From: Halochromatium roseum
GTDB lineage: Bacteria > Pseudomonadota > Gammaproteobacteria > Chromatiales > Chromatiaceae
DNA length: 64,000 nucleotides
Direction of reading: 5' to 3'
NCBI RefSeq assembly: GCF_016653315.1
Contig: NZ_NHSH01000074.1
Span: forward strand, 46,160-110,159
The translations under genes were made by a program, and so were the position numbers. The notes under the pieces are model-generated. The model was not told the origin of the DNA. It ran no database searches and was given only the letters and a program-made list of their open reading frames with translations. The stretch's first letter is position 1. Every line of letters starts with the position of its first letter. Shown piece after piece: positions 45,433 to 56,434 of the stretch.

Positions 45433-46302
45433 ATGTTAGACGAGAACGACTGGTTTACCGAGGTCGCTGAGGCTGCTGGCAGTGCCTTTTCACTGCGGAT
45501 CAAACAGCGGTTGCATCGCGAGGAAAGCCCGTTTCAGACCATCGAGGTCTACGAGACTGAGACTTTCGGTCAGCTGATGGTGATCGATGGTTTTACCATG
45601 CTCTCGACGCGTGAGAACTTCCTCTACCATGAGATGCTCTCGCACCCGGTGCTGTTTACACATCCAGCGCCGAGACGGGTCGCGATCATCGGTGGGGGAG
45701 ACTGTGGCACCTTGCGCGAGGTGTTACGCCATCCGGAGATCGAGTCGGCCATCCAGATCGATATCGATGAACGCGTGACGCGGGTTGCCGAGCAGTTCTT
45801 TCCTGAGCTGACCGAGTCCAACGCCGATCCGCGCGCGACCCTGCTGTTCGATGATGGGATACGCTGGATGCGGGAGGCGCCTGATCAATCGCTTGATATC
45901 ATCATCATCGATAGCACCGATCCGGTCGGGCCAGCCGAGGGCTTGTTTACCGCGACCTTCTATCGTGATTGCCACCGTGCCTTAGCGCCCGGCGGCCTAT
46001 TGGTGCAACAGAGCGAATCGCCGCTCTATCACATGGACATCATCCGCGGCATCTATGCCGACACCGCGGCTGCCGGTTTCCAAGACCGTGCCACGCTGTT
46101 CTTTCCGCAAGCGATTTATCCGTCAGGCTGGTGGAGCGCTACCCTGGTGAGCCGTGACCAGGCGATTCCAGACTTCCGTGCCGCCGCTGCAACCAATCTG
46201 CCGTTCCCAACGCGTTACTACACCGCTGAGATCCATCGTGCCGCACTGGCTCAGCCGGCCTTCTTCAAGCAGGCGCTTGCAAGCACCAACCAGGGCGAAT
46301 AG
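45433..46302 (+). CDS. speE: Polyamine aminopropyltransferase (spermidine synthase)
   Basis: SpeE (289 residues) transfers aminopropyl from decarboxylated SAM to putrescine. Characteristic blocks are FQTIEVYETETFGQLMVIDGFTMLSTRENFLYHEML, VAIIGGGDCGTLREVLRHPEIESAIQIDIDERVT (SAM-binding; GGDGG is replaced by GGGDCG), and the catalytic aspartate region IIIDSTDPVGPAEGLFT. The end follows the usual fold. It lies 71 bases after the ArsR gene on the same strand and may be partly co-transcribed. No speD is in the window. Confidence 0.94.
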   Translation: MLDENDWFTEVAEAAGSAFSLRIKQRLHREESPFQTIEVYETETFGQLMVIDGFTMLSTRENFLYHEMLSHPVLFTHPAPRRVAIIGGGDCGTLREVLRHPEIESAIQIDIDERVTRVAEQFFPELTESNADPRATLLFDDGIRWMREAPDQSLDIIIIDSTDPVGPAEGLFTATFYRDCHRALAPGGLLVQQSESPLYHMDIIRGIYADTAAAGFQDRATLFFPQAIYPSGWWSATLVSRDQAIPDFRAAAATNLPFPTRYYTAEIHRAALAQPAFFKQALASTNQGE

Positions 46303-46424
46303 CCCGCTTGCTGCTCATCGCTGGTCATTTCACCTGATTGCCGGACGTCAGGAGCCGGTAAGCCAAACCGTTATTGGCCCCTGATCTCTGGCTCTCCGCA
46401 TCCGTTGCTCCTTAATTCGGACGC

Positions 46425-46447
46425 AAAAACGGGGCCAGAAGGCCCCG
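46425..46447 (-). terminator. Rho-independent terminator of the porin-glnK-amtB operon
   Basis: Read on the minus strand, a 7-bp perfect stem (CGGGGCC / GGCCCCG) closes a four-base loop and is followed by TTTTT. It stands 33 bases after the amtB stop. On the plus strand no U-run follows the hairpin, so it does not serve speE. Confidence 0.88.
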
Positions 46448-46479
46448 CTGCAAGGTCGATACGCGGAAAGCGTAATCCG

Positions 46480-47748
46480 TCAGAGCCCAGCGCCGCCGCG
46501 GGAGCCGACGAATTCAGGATAGGCCTCGAGTCCGCATTCGCCGACATCGACACCTTCGTACTCTTCCTCTTCACTCACTCTGATGCCCATGACCAGTTTG
46601 ATCAGCAGCCAAACGATGATGGAGGTGATGAAGACCCAAGCAAAGATCGAAACCAGACCGATCAACTGCGGCACGATACCCGCATCTGGATTCGTGATCG
46701 GCACCGCCAAGAGGCCCCACATGCCGACGACACCATGCACGGAGATGGCGCCGACGGGATCATCGATGCGCAGCTTGTCCAAGGAGATGATGGCGAAGAC
46801 CACGATCACACCGCCGACACCACCGATCAGGGTGGCCGCGAGCGGGATCGGGGTCAGGGGCTCGGCGGTGATCGCCACCAGGCCGGCGAGCGCACCGTTG
46901 AGGGCCATGGTGAGATCGGCCTTGCCGAAGATGAGCCTCGCGGTTAGCAGCGCAAAGACCAGACCACCCGCGGCGGCCATGTTGGTGTTGACGAAGACGG
47001 CAGCAACGGCATTGGCATCGGAGATATTGGAGACCACCAACTGCGAGCCCCCGTTGAAACCGAACCAGCCCAGCCAGAGGATGAAGGTGCCGAGGGTCGC
47101 GAGTGGGAGGTTCGCGCCGGGGATGGCGTTGATCGAGCCATCTTTTCCGTACTTACCCTTGCGCGCCCCGAGCAGTAGCACGCCGGCCAAGGCTGCGGCA
47201 GCGCCGCAGAGGTGGACGATGCCCGAGCCGGCGAAGTCACTGAAGCCGATTCCGTCGAGCCAACCGCCGCCCCATTTCCAATAACCCTGCATGGGATAGA
47301 TGAAGCCGGTCAGGATGATCGCGAAGAGCAAGAAGGCCCAGAGCTTCATGCGCTCAGCAACCGCACCAGAGACGATCGACATGGCCGTGGCGACGAACAC
47401 CACTTGGAAGAAGAAGTCAGACATCACCGAGTAGTAGGTATCACCACCACTGGCAAGCACGTCCTCAACCGAGTTGTCACCGCCGAACATGAAGCTCCAG
47501 CTGATATCTGGAATGATGCCGTTGCCGCCATTCGGGTACATGATGCCGTAGCCGATCAGCATGTACATGATGCAGGCGATCGAGAACAGGGCGACGTTCT
47601 TGGTCAGAATCTCGGCGGTGTTCTTAGCGCGCACCAAGCCGGCCTCGAGCATCGAGAAGCCCGCCGCCATCCACATGACCAAGGCGCCCGAGATCAGGAA
47701 ATAGAACGTATCCAGCGCATACGCCAGTTGTATAGTCGGTTCTTCCAC
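46480..47748 (-). CDS. amtB: Ammonium transporter
   Basis: AmtB (422 residues) conducts ammonia/ammonium through the inner membrane with eleven helices. Signature regions are GAGLVRAKNT-like (MLEAGLVRAKNTAEILTKN), FFFQVVFVATAMSIVSGAVAERMKL, the first pore histidine in GSGIVHLCGAAAALAGVLLLGARKGKY, GWFGFNGGSQL and the second pore histidine in VGAISVHGVVGMWGLLAV. Mature protein begins near TIQLAYALD; an obvious cleaved signal is absent, though the family often has one. It is the last gene of the sigma-54-controlled operon, 23 bases after glnK, whose product blocks the channel in high nitrogen. Confidence 0.96.
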   Translation of the reverse strand: MEEPTIQLAYALDTFYFLISGALVMWMAAGFSMLEAGLVRAKNTAEILTKNVALFSIACIMYMLIGYGIMYPNGGNGIIPDISWSFMFGGDNSVEDVLASGGDTYYSVMSDFFFQVVFVATAMSIVSGAVAERMKLWAFLLFAIILTGFIYPMQGYWKWGGGWLDGIGFSDFAGSGIVHLCGAAAALAGVLLLGARKGKYGKDGSINAIPGANLPLATLGTFILWLGWFGFNGGSQLVVSNISDANAVAAVFVNTNMAAAGGLVFALLTARLIFGKADLTMALNGALAGLVAITAEPLTPIPLAATLIGGVGGVIVVFAIISLDKLRIDDPVGAISVHGVVGMWGLLAVPITNPDAGIVPQLIGLVSIFAWVFITSIIVWLLIKLVMGIRVSEEEEYEGVDVGECGLEAYPEFVGSRGGAGL

Positions 47749-47771
47749 TGTTGAATTCCTCCGTTGCCGAA

Positions 47772-48161
<390 letters not shown>

Positions 48162-48235
48162 TTAGACGATGGCAGATCGGCCCTTGCCGCTACGCGCTTG
48201 TGCGCTGAAGCTAAAGCAAGTGGCGAGCCAATCGC

Positions 48236-49009
48236 TCAGAACTCTTTGTTCCAGCCAACCCAGAACTTGGGATCGGTATCGTAGCCGAGAAGCTGCTCAC
48301 CGTTGTTCTGATCCCAGTTCAGACTAAAGGTACCGAAGTCCCCAGCCTCGCGGCTGATGCTTGCACCAAAGTTCCAGTAGTCGTAGCTCTCGGTTGTAAG
48401 AAAGGGGGTGCCATTGGCAGCGATCTTGGTGACTTCTTCCTCGTCATGTCGGAAGTCGTAGTAGCCGGCTCTCAGGCTAAAGCCAAAGTCATAGGGCAAC
48501 GAAAAGTCAGCGCTTCCGAAGTAGTAGAGATCGCCATCATCGTACAAACCGCCGTCATTTTCGCCGTAGACCGTGTAGGCAACGCCGAGCGTGAACCATT
48601 TGAAGGAGCCGCTGAGAGATAGCTCAGCGAAGTCTGAGTCTCGCCCATCGGGATAGGCGTAGTAGATCGCGCCGATGTCGTAGCTGACATCATCGTTGAT
48701 GGCACCGCCAAACCCAGTGTAGAGATCCAACTCGTAGTTCGGATCAGCTGTACCCCAGTCGATGTTCGACACCCAAGTACCTGCATAGAAGCCACTTTCG
48801 TGGCCGACATCGAGCCCGCCTTGGATCGCGGCCTGATCGCCCGTTTGGGTGACACCACGCCACACATAATTTGAGACGGCCCCGATGTTCGCACTGAACG
48901 ACCAGGGGTCTTGAGCGGCAGCGGGCGCAGAGACGAGCAGCGAAGCGGATAGCAGGGCGCCAGATGCGGCCACCATTCCCAAGCTCTTTGCCAAGCTCTT
49001 TGTTTTCAT
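48236..49009 (-). CDS. TorF family putative porin
   Basis: The 257-residue outer-membrane protein has a signal peptide (GMVAASGALLSASLLVSAPAAAQ, cleaved after AAAQ), followed by NIGAVSNYVWRGVTQTGDQAAIQGGLDVGHESGFYAGTWVSNI, the signature of the TorF/TIGR02001 family, then alternating amphipathic strands and a final aromatic residue (VGWNKEF). The family is often encoded with glnK-amtB, as here, and is suspected to bring nitrogen compounds across the outer membrane. The ATG at 49009 has GAGG ten bases upstream. The gene is first behind the sigma-54 promoter. Confidence 0.9.
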   Translation of the reverse strand: MKTKSLAKSLGMVAASGALLSASLLVSAPAAAQDPWSFSANIGAVSNYVWRGVTQTGDQAAIQGGLDVGHESGFYAGTWVSNIDWGTADPNYELDLYTGFGGAINDDVSYDIGAIYYAYPDGRDSDFAELSLSGSFKWFTLGVAYTVYGENDGGLYDDGDLYYFGSADFSLPYDFGFSLRAGYYDFRHDEEEVTKIAANGTPFLTTESYDYWNFGASISREAGDFGTFSLNWDQNNGEQLLGYDTDPKFWVGWNKEF

Positions 49010-49102
49010 GGTCAAGTTACCTCAGTTCATGTGGTAGACGGGCGAGACGACCGCCCTGCATGGTGATCGTGCCGATCGCAAAATCACAGTCGGTTAGTGC
49101 TA

Positions 49103-49118
49103 AGCAGGTTGTATGCCA
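49103..49118 (-). promoter_or_regulatory. Sigma-54 promoter of porin-glnK-amtB
   Basis: On the minus strand TGGCATACAACCTGCT places GG and GC at the exact -24/-12 spacing of the consensus TGGCAC-N5-TTGC. The predicted transcript start is near 49092, about 80 bases before the porin ATG. rpoN itself is in this window. Confidence 0.85.
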
Positions 49119-49184
49119 AAATACTTATGTACCCAAAAGGCAACGGAATTGGGCATAATGTCGCAGAAGCGCAACTCTGTAACC

Positions 49185-49199
49185 GCACTGTCACGGTGC
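49185..49199. promoter_or_regulatory. NtrC-like binding site, proximal
   Basis: GCACTGTCACGGTGC fits the NtrC palindrome GCAC-N7-GTGC without mismatch in the arms. Its centre lies about 100 bases upstream of the predicted sigma-54 start. Confidence 0.75.
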
Positions 49200-49227
49200 G
49201 TTGAGGCCGGATTCTCGACCCGTTCAT

Positions 49228-49242
49228 GCACCATTTCAGGGC
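49228..49242. promoter_or_regulatory. NtrC-like binding site, distal
   Basis: GCACCATTTCAGGGC fits GCAC-N7-GTGC with one mismatch. It lies 43 bases (centre to centre) from the proximal site, about four helical turns, and near -143, the layout of paired NtrC enhancers known from glnA. Confidence 0.55.
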
Positions 49243-49276
49243 AAGCACGGTGCAGGCGCCTAAAACGCCATCGCCC

Positions 49277-49282
49277 TATAAT
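49277..49282 (+). promoter_or_regulatory. Possible -10 element for ubiK
   Basis: TATAAT, a perfect -10 hexamer, lies 34 bases before the ubiK ATG. No good -35 hexamer is found at 16-18 bases upstream, so an activator or extended contacts would be needed. Confidence 0.35.
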
Positions 49283-49315
49283 GATCGGCATTGCTTCCAT
49301 TGCAGGTGAACTCCC

Positions 49316-49606
49316 ATGCTCGACCCAAAACAGATAGACGACCTCGCCCGCCGCCTTGCAGAACATGCCCCCAAGGGTTTTCAGGTGTTGCAAGAAGACA
49401 TCGGCCGCAGCTTTCGTGCAACGCTCGAGTCGGGGCTGGCCCGGCTCGATCTGGTAACGCGCGAGGAATTCGATGTTCAAGCAGCGGTCCTCGCCCGCTC
49501 GCGCGCGAAACTGGCCGCGCTGGAAAAGCGTGTCGCAGCGCTTGAGGCGCCGGCGGGTCAAGGCTCGACCGCGACGACGGTCGATGTCGAAGGGCCAAGC
49601 GCATGA
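49316..49606 (+). CDS. ubiK: Ubiquinone biosynthesis accessory factor UbiK
   Basis: The 96-residue protein (formerly BMFP/YqiC) starts MLDPKQIDDLARRLAEHAPKGFQVLQEDIGRSFRATLESGLARLDLVTREEFDVQAAVL and continues in a coiled coil (RSRAKLAALEKRVAALEA). UbiK binds membranes and the UbiJ-containing complex in aerobic ubiquinone synthesis in E. coli. It ends directly before the comM frame; ubiK upstream of comM is a frequent order in Gammaproteobacteria. Confidence 0.9.
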   Translation: MLDPKQIDDLARRLAEHAPKGFQVLQEDIGRSFRATLESGLARLDLVTREEFDVQAAVLARSRAKLAALEKRVAALEAPAGQGSTATTVDVEGPSA

Positions 49607-51205
49607 GTGCGTACCTGCGCTAACACAGCCCTCGCGCCAGCACCATTGGGCCTCTCCATCCTCCATAGCCGTGCCCGGGTCGGCATCCAGGCGCCAGCGG
49701 TCACCGTCGAGGTGCACGCGGGCGTCGGCCTGCCCTCGTTGTCGATCGTTGGACTGCCCGAGCTGGCGGTGCGCGAGAGCAAGGATCGGGTGCGCGGTGC
49801 GCTGGCCAATAGCCGCTTCGATTTTCCGGCTGGGCGGGTCACCATCAATCTGGCACCCGCCGATCTGCCCAAGGAGGGGGGGCGTTTCGATCTCCCGATC
49901 GCGCTCGGCATCCTCGGCGCCTCGGGACAGATCCAAGCGGAGCCGCTGACCCGGCATGAGTTCCTCGGTGAGCTGGCCTTGAGCGGTGAGCTGCGCCCCG
50001 TCGACGCTGTGCTACCAGCGGCACTGGCCGCGCGCGATGTCGGCCGCGCGCTGATCCTGCCCCGGCTCAATGCCGCCGAGGCCGCACTGGTGAGCGGCCT
50101 CGAGATCTTCCCCGCCGACTGTCTGCTCGATGTCTGCGAACATCTCAACGGACTGAGCAGACTGACGGCCTATCAGCACGTCGACTCAGCTGAAGCAGTG
50201 CCGCGGTCACTCGACCTCGCCGAGGTCCGCGGCCAGCCGCAGGCGAAGCGCGCGCTCGAGATCGCCGCCGCTGGCGCGCACAGCTTTCTGCTGCTCGGCC
50301 CACCCGGCACCGGCAAATCGATGCTGGCCGCGCGGCTGCCGGGAATCTTGCCCGCCCTGACTGAGGCGGAAGCGGTCGAGGTCGCGACGGTGCATTCGGT
50401 CAGCCGACAGGCATCGGGGATACCCCCGGCCTGGCGGCAGCGCCCGTTCCGCTCACCGCATCACACGGCCTCGGCCGTTGCCATGGTTGGCGGCGGGGCG
50501 AATCCGCGTCCAGGCGAGATCTCGCTTGCCCACCATGGCGTCTTGTTTCTCGACGAGTTGCCGGAGTTCGATCGGCGCGTGCTCGAGGTCCTGCGCGAGC
50601 CGCTCGAGTCCGGCCAGATCTTGATCTCGCGCGCGGCCCGCAGCGCTGAGCTACCGGCCCGATTCCAACTCATCGCGGCGATGAACCCCTGCCCCTGCGG
50701 CTACCTTGGCGATCCGAGCGGCCGCTGTCGCTGCACCCAAGAACAGATCAGTCGCTACCGCGCTCGCCTCTCCGGACCCCTGCTGGATCGCATCGACCTG
50801 CATGTCGAGGTACCGCGGCTAGCCGCTGAGCAGCTGCATTCGGCTGAGCCGACAACAGCCGAGTCGAGTACAACCGTGAAACAACGCGTCGAGGCCGCCC
50901 GCGCGCTGGCCATGGCACGCGCCGGCAAACCGAACAGCGCGCTGCAACCGCGTGAGGTCGAACGTGATTGCCCGCTCAACAACGACGGCCGCCGCCTCAT
51001 GGAGCAAGCCATGCAGCGGCTCGCGCTCTCGGCGCGTGCCTACCATCGCATCCTGAAGGTCGCTCGCACTATCGCTGATCTTGCCGATCGGCGCGAGATC
51101 ACGATCGCCGACCTCAGCGAAGCGATCGGCTATCGGAAGCTGGATCGCGAAGCCCCGCAGGCGCCGAGCTTGCCGCCGATGAGCGCTCGACGAGGGCAGG
51201 CCTGA
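49607..51205 (+). CDS. comM: YifB/ComM family Mg chelatase-like AAA+ ATPase
   Basis: ComM (532 residues) is a hexameric branch-migration helicase that helps integrate DNA during natural transformation. The N-terminal Lon-like domain (VTVEVHAGVGLPSLSIVGLPELAVRESKDRVRGAL) is followed by the AAA+ core with GPPGTGKSMLAARLPGILP, HHGVLFLDELPEFDRRVLE, the zinc-like motif NPCPCGYLGDPSGRC and a C-terminal helical lid (ITIADLSEAIGYRKLD). The start is uncertain: GTG at 49607 directly after the ubiK stop, or TTG at 49646, which would give MGLSILHSRARVGIQ, closer to known ComM proteins. Confidence 0.93.
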   Translation: MRTCANTALAPAPLGLSILHSRARVGIQAPAVTVEVHAGVGLPSLSIVGLPELAVRESKDRVRGALANSRFDFPAGRVTINLAPADLPKEGGRFDLPIALGILGASGQIQAEPLTRHEFLGELALSGELRPVDAVLPAALAARDVGRALILPRLNAAEAALVSGLEIFPADCLLDVCEHLNGLSRLTAYQHVDSAEAVPRSLDLAEVRGQPQAKRALEIAAAGAHSFLLLGPPGTGKSMLAARLPGILPALTEAEAVEVATVHSVSRQASGIPPAWRQRPFRSPHHTASAVAMVGGGANPRPGEISLAHHGVLFLDELPEFDRRVLEVLREPLESGQILISRAARSAELPARFQLIAAMNPCPCGYLGDPSGRCRCTQEQISRYRARLSGPLLDRIDLHVEVPRLAAEQLHSAEPTTAESSTTVKQRVEAARALAMARAGKPNSALQPREVERDCPLNNDGRRLMEQAMQRLALSARAYHRILKVARTIADLADRREITIADLSEAIGYRKLDREAPQAPSLPPMSARRGQA

Positions 51206-51207
51206 GC

Positions 51208-53163
51208 ATGCTTGAATTGCGCGGTATCAGCCTGCGCCGCGGCGCTAAGCTGCTCATCGATGCGGCGGATCTTCGCGTCCACCCGGGGCAGAAGCTGGGT
51301 CTTGTCGGTGCCAATGGCTGCGGCAAATCAAGCCTGCTCGCGCTGCTGCGGCATGAACTCGGGGCCGATGCGGGCGACGTCTCGATACCGGCTGGCTGGG
51401 TAGTGGCGCATGTCGCGCAGCACACGCCATCAGGAGCGCGCGAAGCCATCGAGTTCGTCATCGATGGGGATCGAGAACTCAGACAGTTGCAGGCGGCCCT
51501 CGCCGAGGCCGAACAGGCTGAGGATGGCCTGCGACAAGGCGAGCTGCTCGGACAGCTCGAATCGGTCGGCGCCTGGGACGCCGAGAGCCGCGCCGCGCAA
51601 CTGATGCATGGGCTCGGGTTCGCGGTTGGCGAGGAGCGTCGGCCGCTCGATGCCTGGTCCGGTGGCTGGCGGATGCGCCTAGCGCTGGCGCAGGCACTGA
51701 TGTGCCGCTCTGATCTGCTGCTGCTCGACGAGCCGACCAACCATCTTGATCTCGACGCCGTGATCTGGCTTGAGGGCTGGCTGCGCGCCTACACCGGGAC
51801 CCTGATCCTGATCTCGCACGATCGCGATGTGCTTGACGCCGTGGTCACCACGATCTGCCATCTCGACCGGCAAAAACTCTGGACCTATAGCGGCGGCTAC
51901 TCGGCCTTCGAGCGGCAGCGCGCTGAGCAACTGTCCCAGCAACAGGCCGCCTTTGTGCGCCAGCAGCGCGAAGTGGCCCACGTGCGCTCGTTTATCGATC
52001 GCTTCCGCGCCAAGGCCACCAAGGCGCGCCAGGCGCAGAGCCGGCTCAAGGCGCTCGAGCGGCTCGAGCTGATCGCGCCGGCCCATGTCGACACCCCGTT
52101 CCGCTTCAACTTCCATAATGCGGCCACCCAGCCCAACCCGCTGCTTCGCCTTGAGGAGATCGCCGTCGGCTACGATGCTGTACCGATCCTCGAGGAGGTC
52201 AACCTGTCGCTGCATCCCGACGACCGGATCGCATTGCTAGGCCCGAATGGCGCTGGCAAATCAACCCTGATCAAGGCCATCGCCGGCGAGCATGCTGCTC
52301 TGAAGGGCAGCCGCGTCGAGGCCCAAGGACTGCGCATCGGCTACTTCGCCCAGCATCAGATGGATCAGTTGCGGCCGGAAGCCTCGCCGCTGCAGCATCT
52401 CGTGCAGATCGATCCTGCGGCGTCCGAGCAGCAACTGCGCGACTTTCTCGGTGGTTTTGGCTTTAGTGGCGACCAGGCCACGGACTCCGTAGCACCCTTC
52501 TCGGGCGGCGAGAAGGCGCGCCTTGCGCTTGCGCTGATCGTCTATCAGCGGCCAAACCTGCTGTTGCTCGACGAGCCTACGAATCATCTCGATCTCGATA
52601 TGCGCCACGCCCTGAGCGAGGCCCTTCAAGACTACGAAGGTGCCGTGGTCTTGGTCTCGCACGACCGGCACTTGCTGCGCATCACCTGCGACCTACTCCT
52701 CCTCGTCGATGCAGGCACCCTGACCACCTTCGATGGCGACCTCGACGATTACCCGAGTTGGATCAGCCAACGCGCTGCGCTACGCCGGCAGGCAACGAGC
52801 GCCGCCGTACGCCGCAACGGTGACGGGCAAGGTCAGGACGCGCAGGATCAGGCACTCGCAGCAGCCGGCAGCATCCCAACAAAAAAGGACCTGCGCCGAC
52901 GCGAGGCCGAGCAGCGCGCGCGGCTGCAGCCCTTACGCCAAGAACTGAAACGGCTCGAGCAACGACTCGAGTCGCTCAGCGCGCAAGCGCAAGACCTCGA
53001 TCAACAGCTTGCTGATCCAGCGCTGTACGATGCAGATGCCAAGCCGCGCTTGCTCTCGCTGATGGAGAAGAAGCGCCAGGTCGATGCCGAGCTGGCGGAC
53101 GTCGAGCAGGCCTGGCTGACAACCGGAGAGGCGCTCGAGCAGCGCCAGGTGCCGGCGTCCTGA
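51208..53163 (+). CDS. ABC-F family ATPase, YheS-like
   Basis: The 651-residue protein has two nucleotide-binding domains and no membrane part. Walker A motifs are GANGCGKSS and GPNGAGKST, signatures WSGGWRMRLALAQAL and FSGGEKARLALALIV, and both carry LLLLDEPTNHLDLD. A charged linker between domains (AEQLSQQQAAFVRQQREVAHVRSFIDRFRAKATKARQAQSRLKALERLE) and a C-terminal coiled coil (RLQPLRQELKRLEQRLESLSAQAQDLDQQL) are typical of ABC-F proteins that bind the ribosomal E-site. Subtype YheS/Uup is suggested by the long C-terminus. It starts two bases after comM and its stop overlaps the next ATG. Confidence 0.94.
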   Translation: MLELRGISLRRGAKLLIDAADLRVHPGQKLGLVGANGCGKSSLLALLRHELGADAGDVSIPAGWVVAHVAQHTPSGAREAIEFVIDGDRELRQLQAALAEAEQAEDGLRQGELLGQLESVGAWDAESRAAQLMHGLGFAVGEERRPLDAWSGGWRMRLALAQALMCRSDLLLLDEPTNHLDLDAVIWLEGWLRAYTGTLILISHDRDVLDAVVTTICHLDRQKLWTYSGGYSAFERQRAEQLSQQQAAFVRQQREVAHVRSFIDRFRAKATKARQAQSRLKALERLELIAPAHVDTPFRFNFHNAATQPNPLLRLEEIAVGYDAVPILEEVNLSLHPDDRIALLGPNGAGKSTLIKAIAGEHAALKGSRVEAQGLRIGYFAQHQMDQLRPEASPLQHLVQIDPAASEQQLRDFLGGFGFSGDQATDSVAPFSGGEKARLALALIVYQRPNLLLLDEPTNHLDLDMRHALSEALQDYEGAVVLVSHDRHLLRITCDLLLLVDAGTLTTFDGDLDDYPSWISQRAALRRQATSAAVRRNGDGQGQDAQDQALAAAGSIPTKKDLRRREAEQRARLQPLRQELKRLEQRLESLSAQAQDLDQQLADPALYDADAKPRLLSLMEKKRQVDAELADVEQAWLTTGEALEQRQVPAS

Positions 53164-53729
53164 TGTCTAACACGAGCCAGCTACCGGTCCAGGAGCCTCT
53201 GACGCGGAGCCGCTTCCAACGCCTGCCTGCGGGCGCTCGCTGGGCGCTTCTGGCCCTGCTGATCACCAGCTGCCTCTACCTGCTCTCCCCCTATATCACC
53301 CTCTGGCGGCTCAATTTTATAACCGTCAATGGTCCAACCTCAGCGCTGAGTTCGGTGGTTGATATCGACGCCGTGCACGAGCAGATCCAACGTCGCCTCA
53401 ACAAAGAGCGCGACAGTGCAATCGGCGAGGTCTCGGACGCTTTCATCGACTGGATTCAAGAGGCCATCCGGCGCGATGGCACGAACGCCCTCGCCAACAC
53501 TGTCACCCTGGGTTGGCTGCGTCAGCTGCTGCTCACCCATGACGAGGACGGCGATGGCTTTCGGCCTGCAATCCGCTACGCGTTTTACAGCTCACCGATC
53601 CGCTTCGAGGTTCAAATCGGCGATCAGACACCATCCCCAGCCAGCACCGATGTGCCACAGCCAACGCCCGTGCACCTCCGCCTTGGCCGAACCTGGCTTG
53701 GCTGGCGCGTCATCGCTGCCTACTACTGA
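53163..53729 (+). CDS. DUF2939 domain protein
   Basis: The 188-residue protein has one N-terminal membrane helix (WALLALLITSCLYLLSPYITL) and a periplasmic or extracytoplasmic domain whose beginning, SPYITLWRLNFITVNGPTSALSSVVDIDAVHEQIQRRLN, fits the DUF2939 family. The rest contains a helix-rich middle and two beta strands (VHLRLGRTWLGWRVIAAYY). Function unknown. The ATG shares its last base run with the stop of the ABC-F gene (TGATG), so it is translationally coupled. A 181-base gap follows before glgP. Confidence 0.8.
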   Translation: MSNTSQLPVQEPLTRSRFQRLPAGARWALLALLITSCLYLLSPYITLWRLNFITVNGPTSALSSVVDIDAVHEQIQRRLNKERDSAIGEVSDAFIDWIQEAIRRDGTNALANTVTLGWLRQLLLTHDEDGDGFRPAIRYAFYSSPIRFEVQIGDQTPSPASTDVPQPTPVHLRLGRTWLGWRVIAAYY

Positions 53730-53910
53730 GGCCATCGCCTTAGCGCATGCTGACGTACACTGATGCCTTCGACCAATTCATTCAGACCCTTTTGAAAACA
53801 AGATCGCTGACACGCGTTTAGTCGTTCTCAGCTTGGCGCATCACAGTTATCTTAGGGCCTTTCGCGCCCCAAATCGTCTCCATCCGCCCCTTTAGCGCAG
53901 GATCTCAAGC

Positions 53911-56427
<2,517 letters not shown>

Positions 56428-56434
56428 CCCGCGC

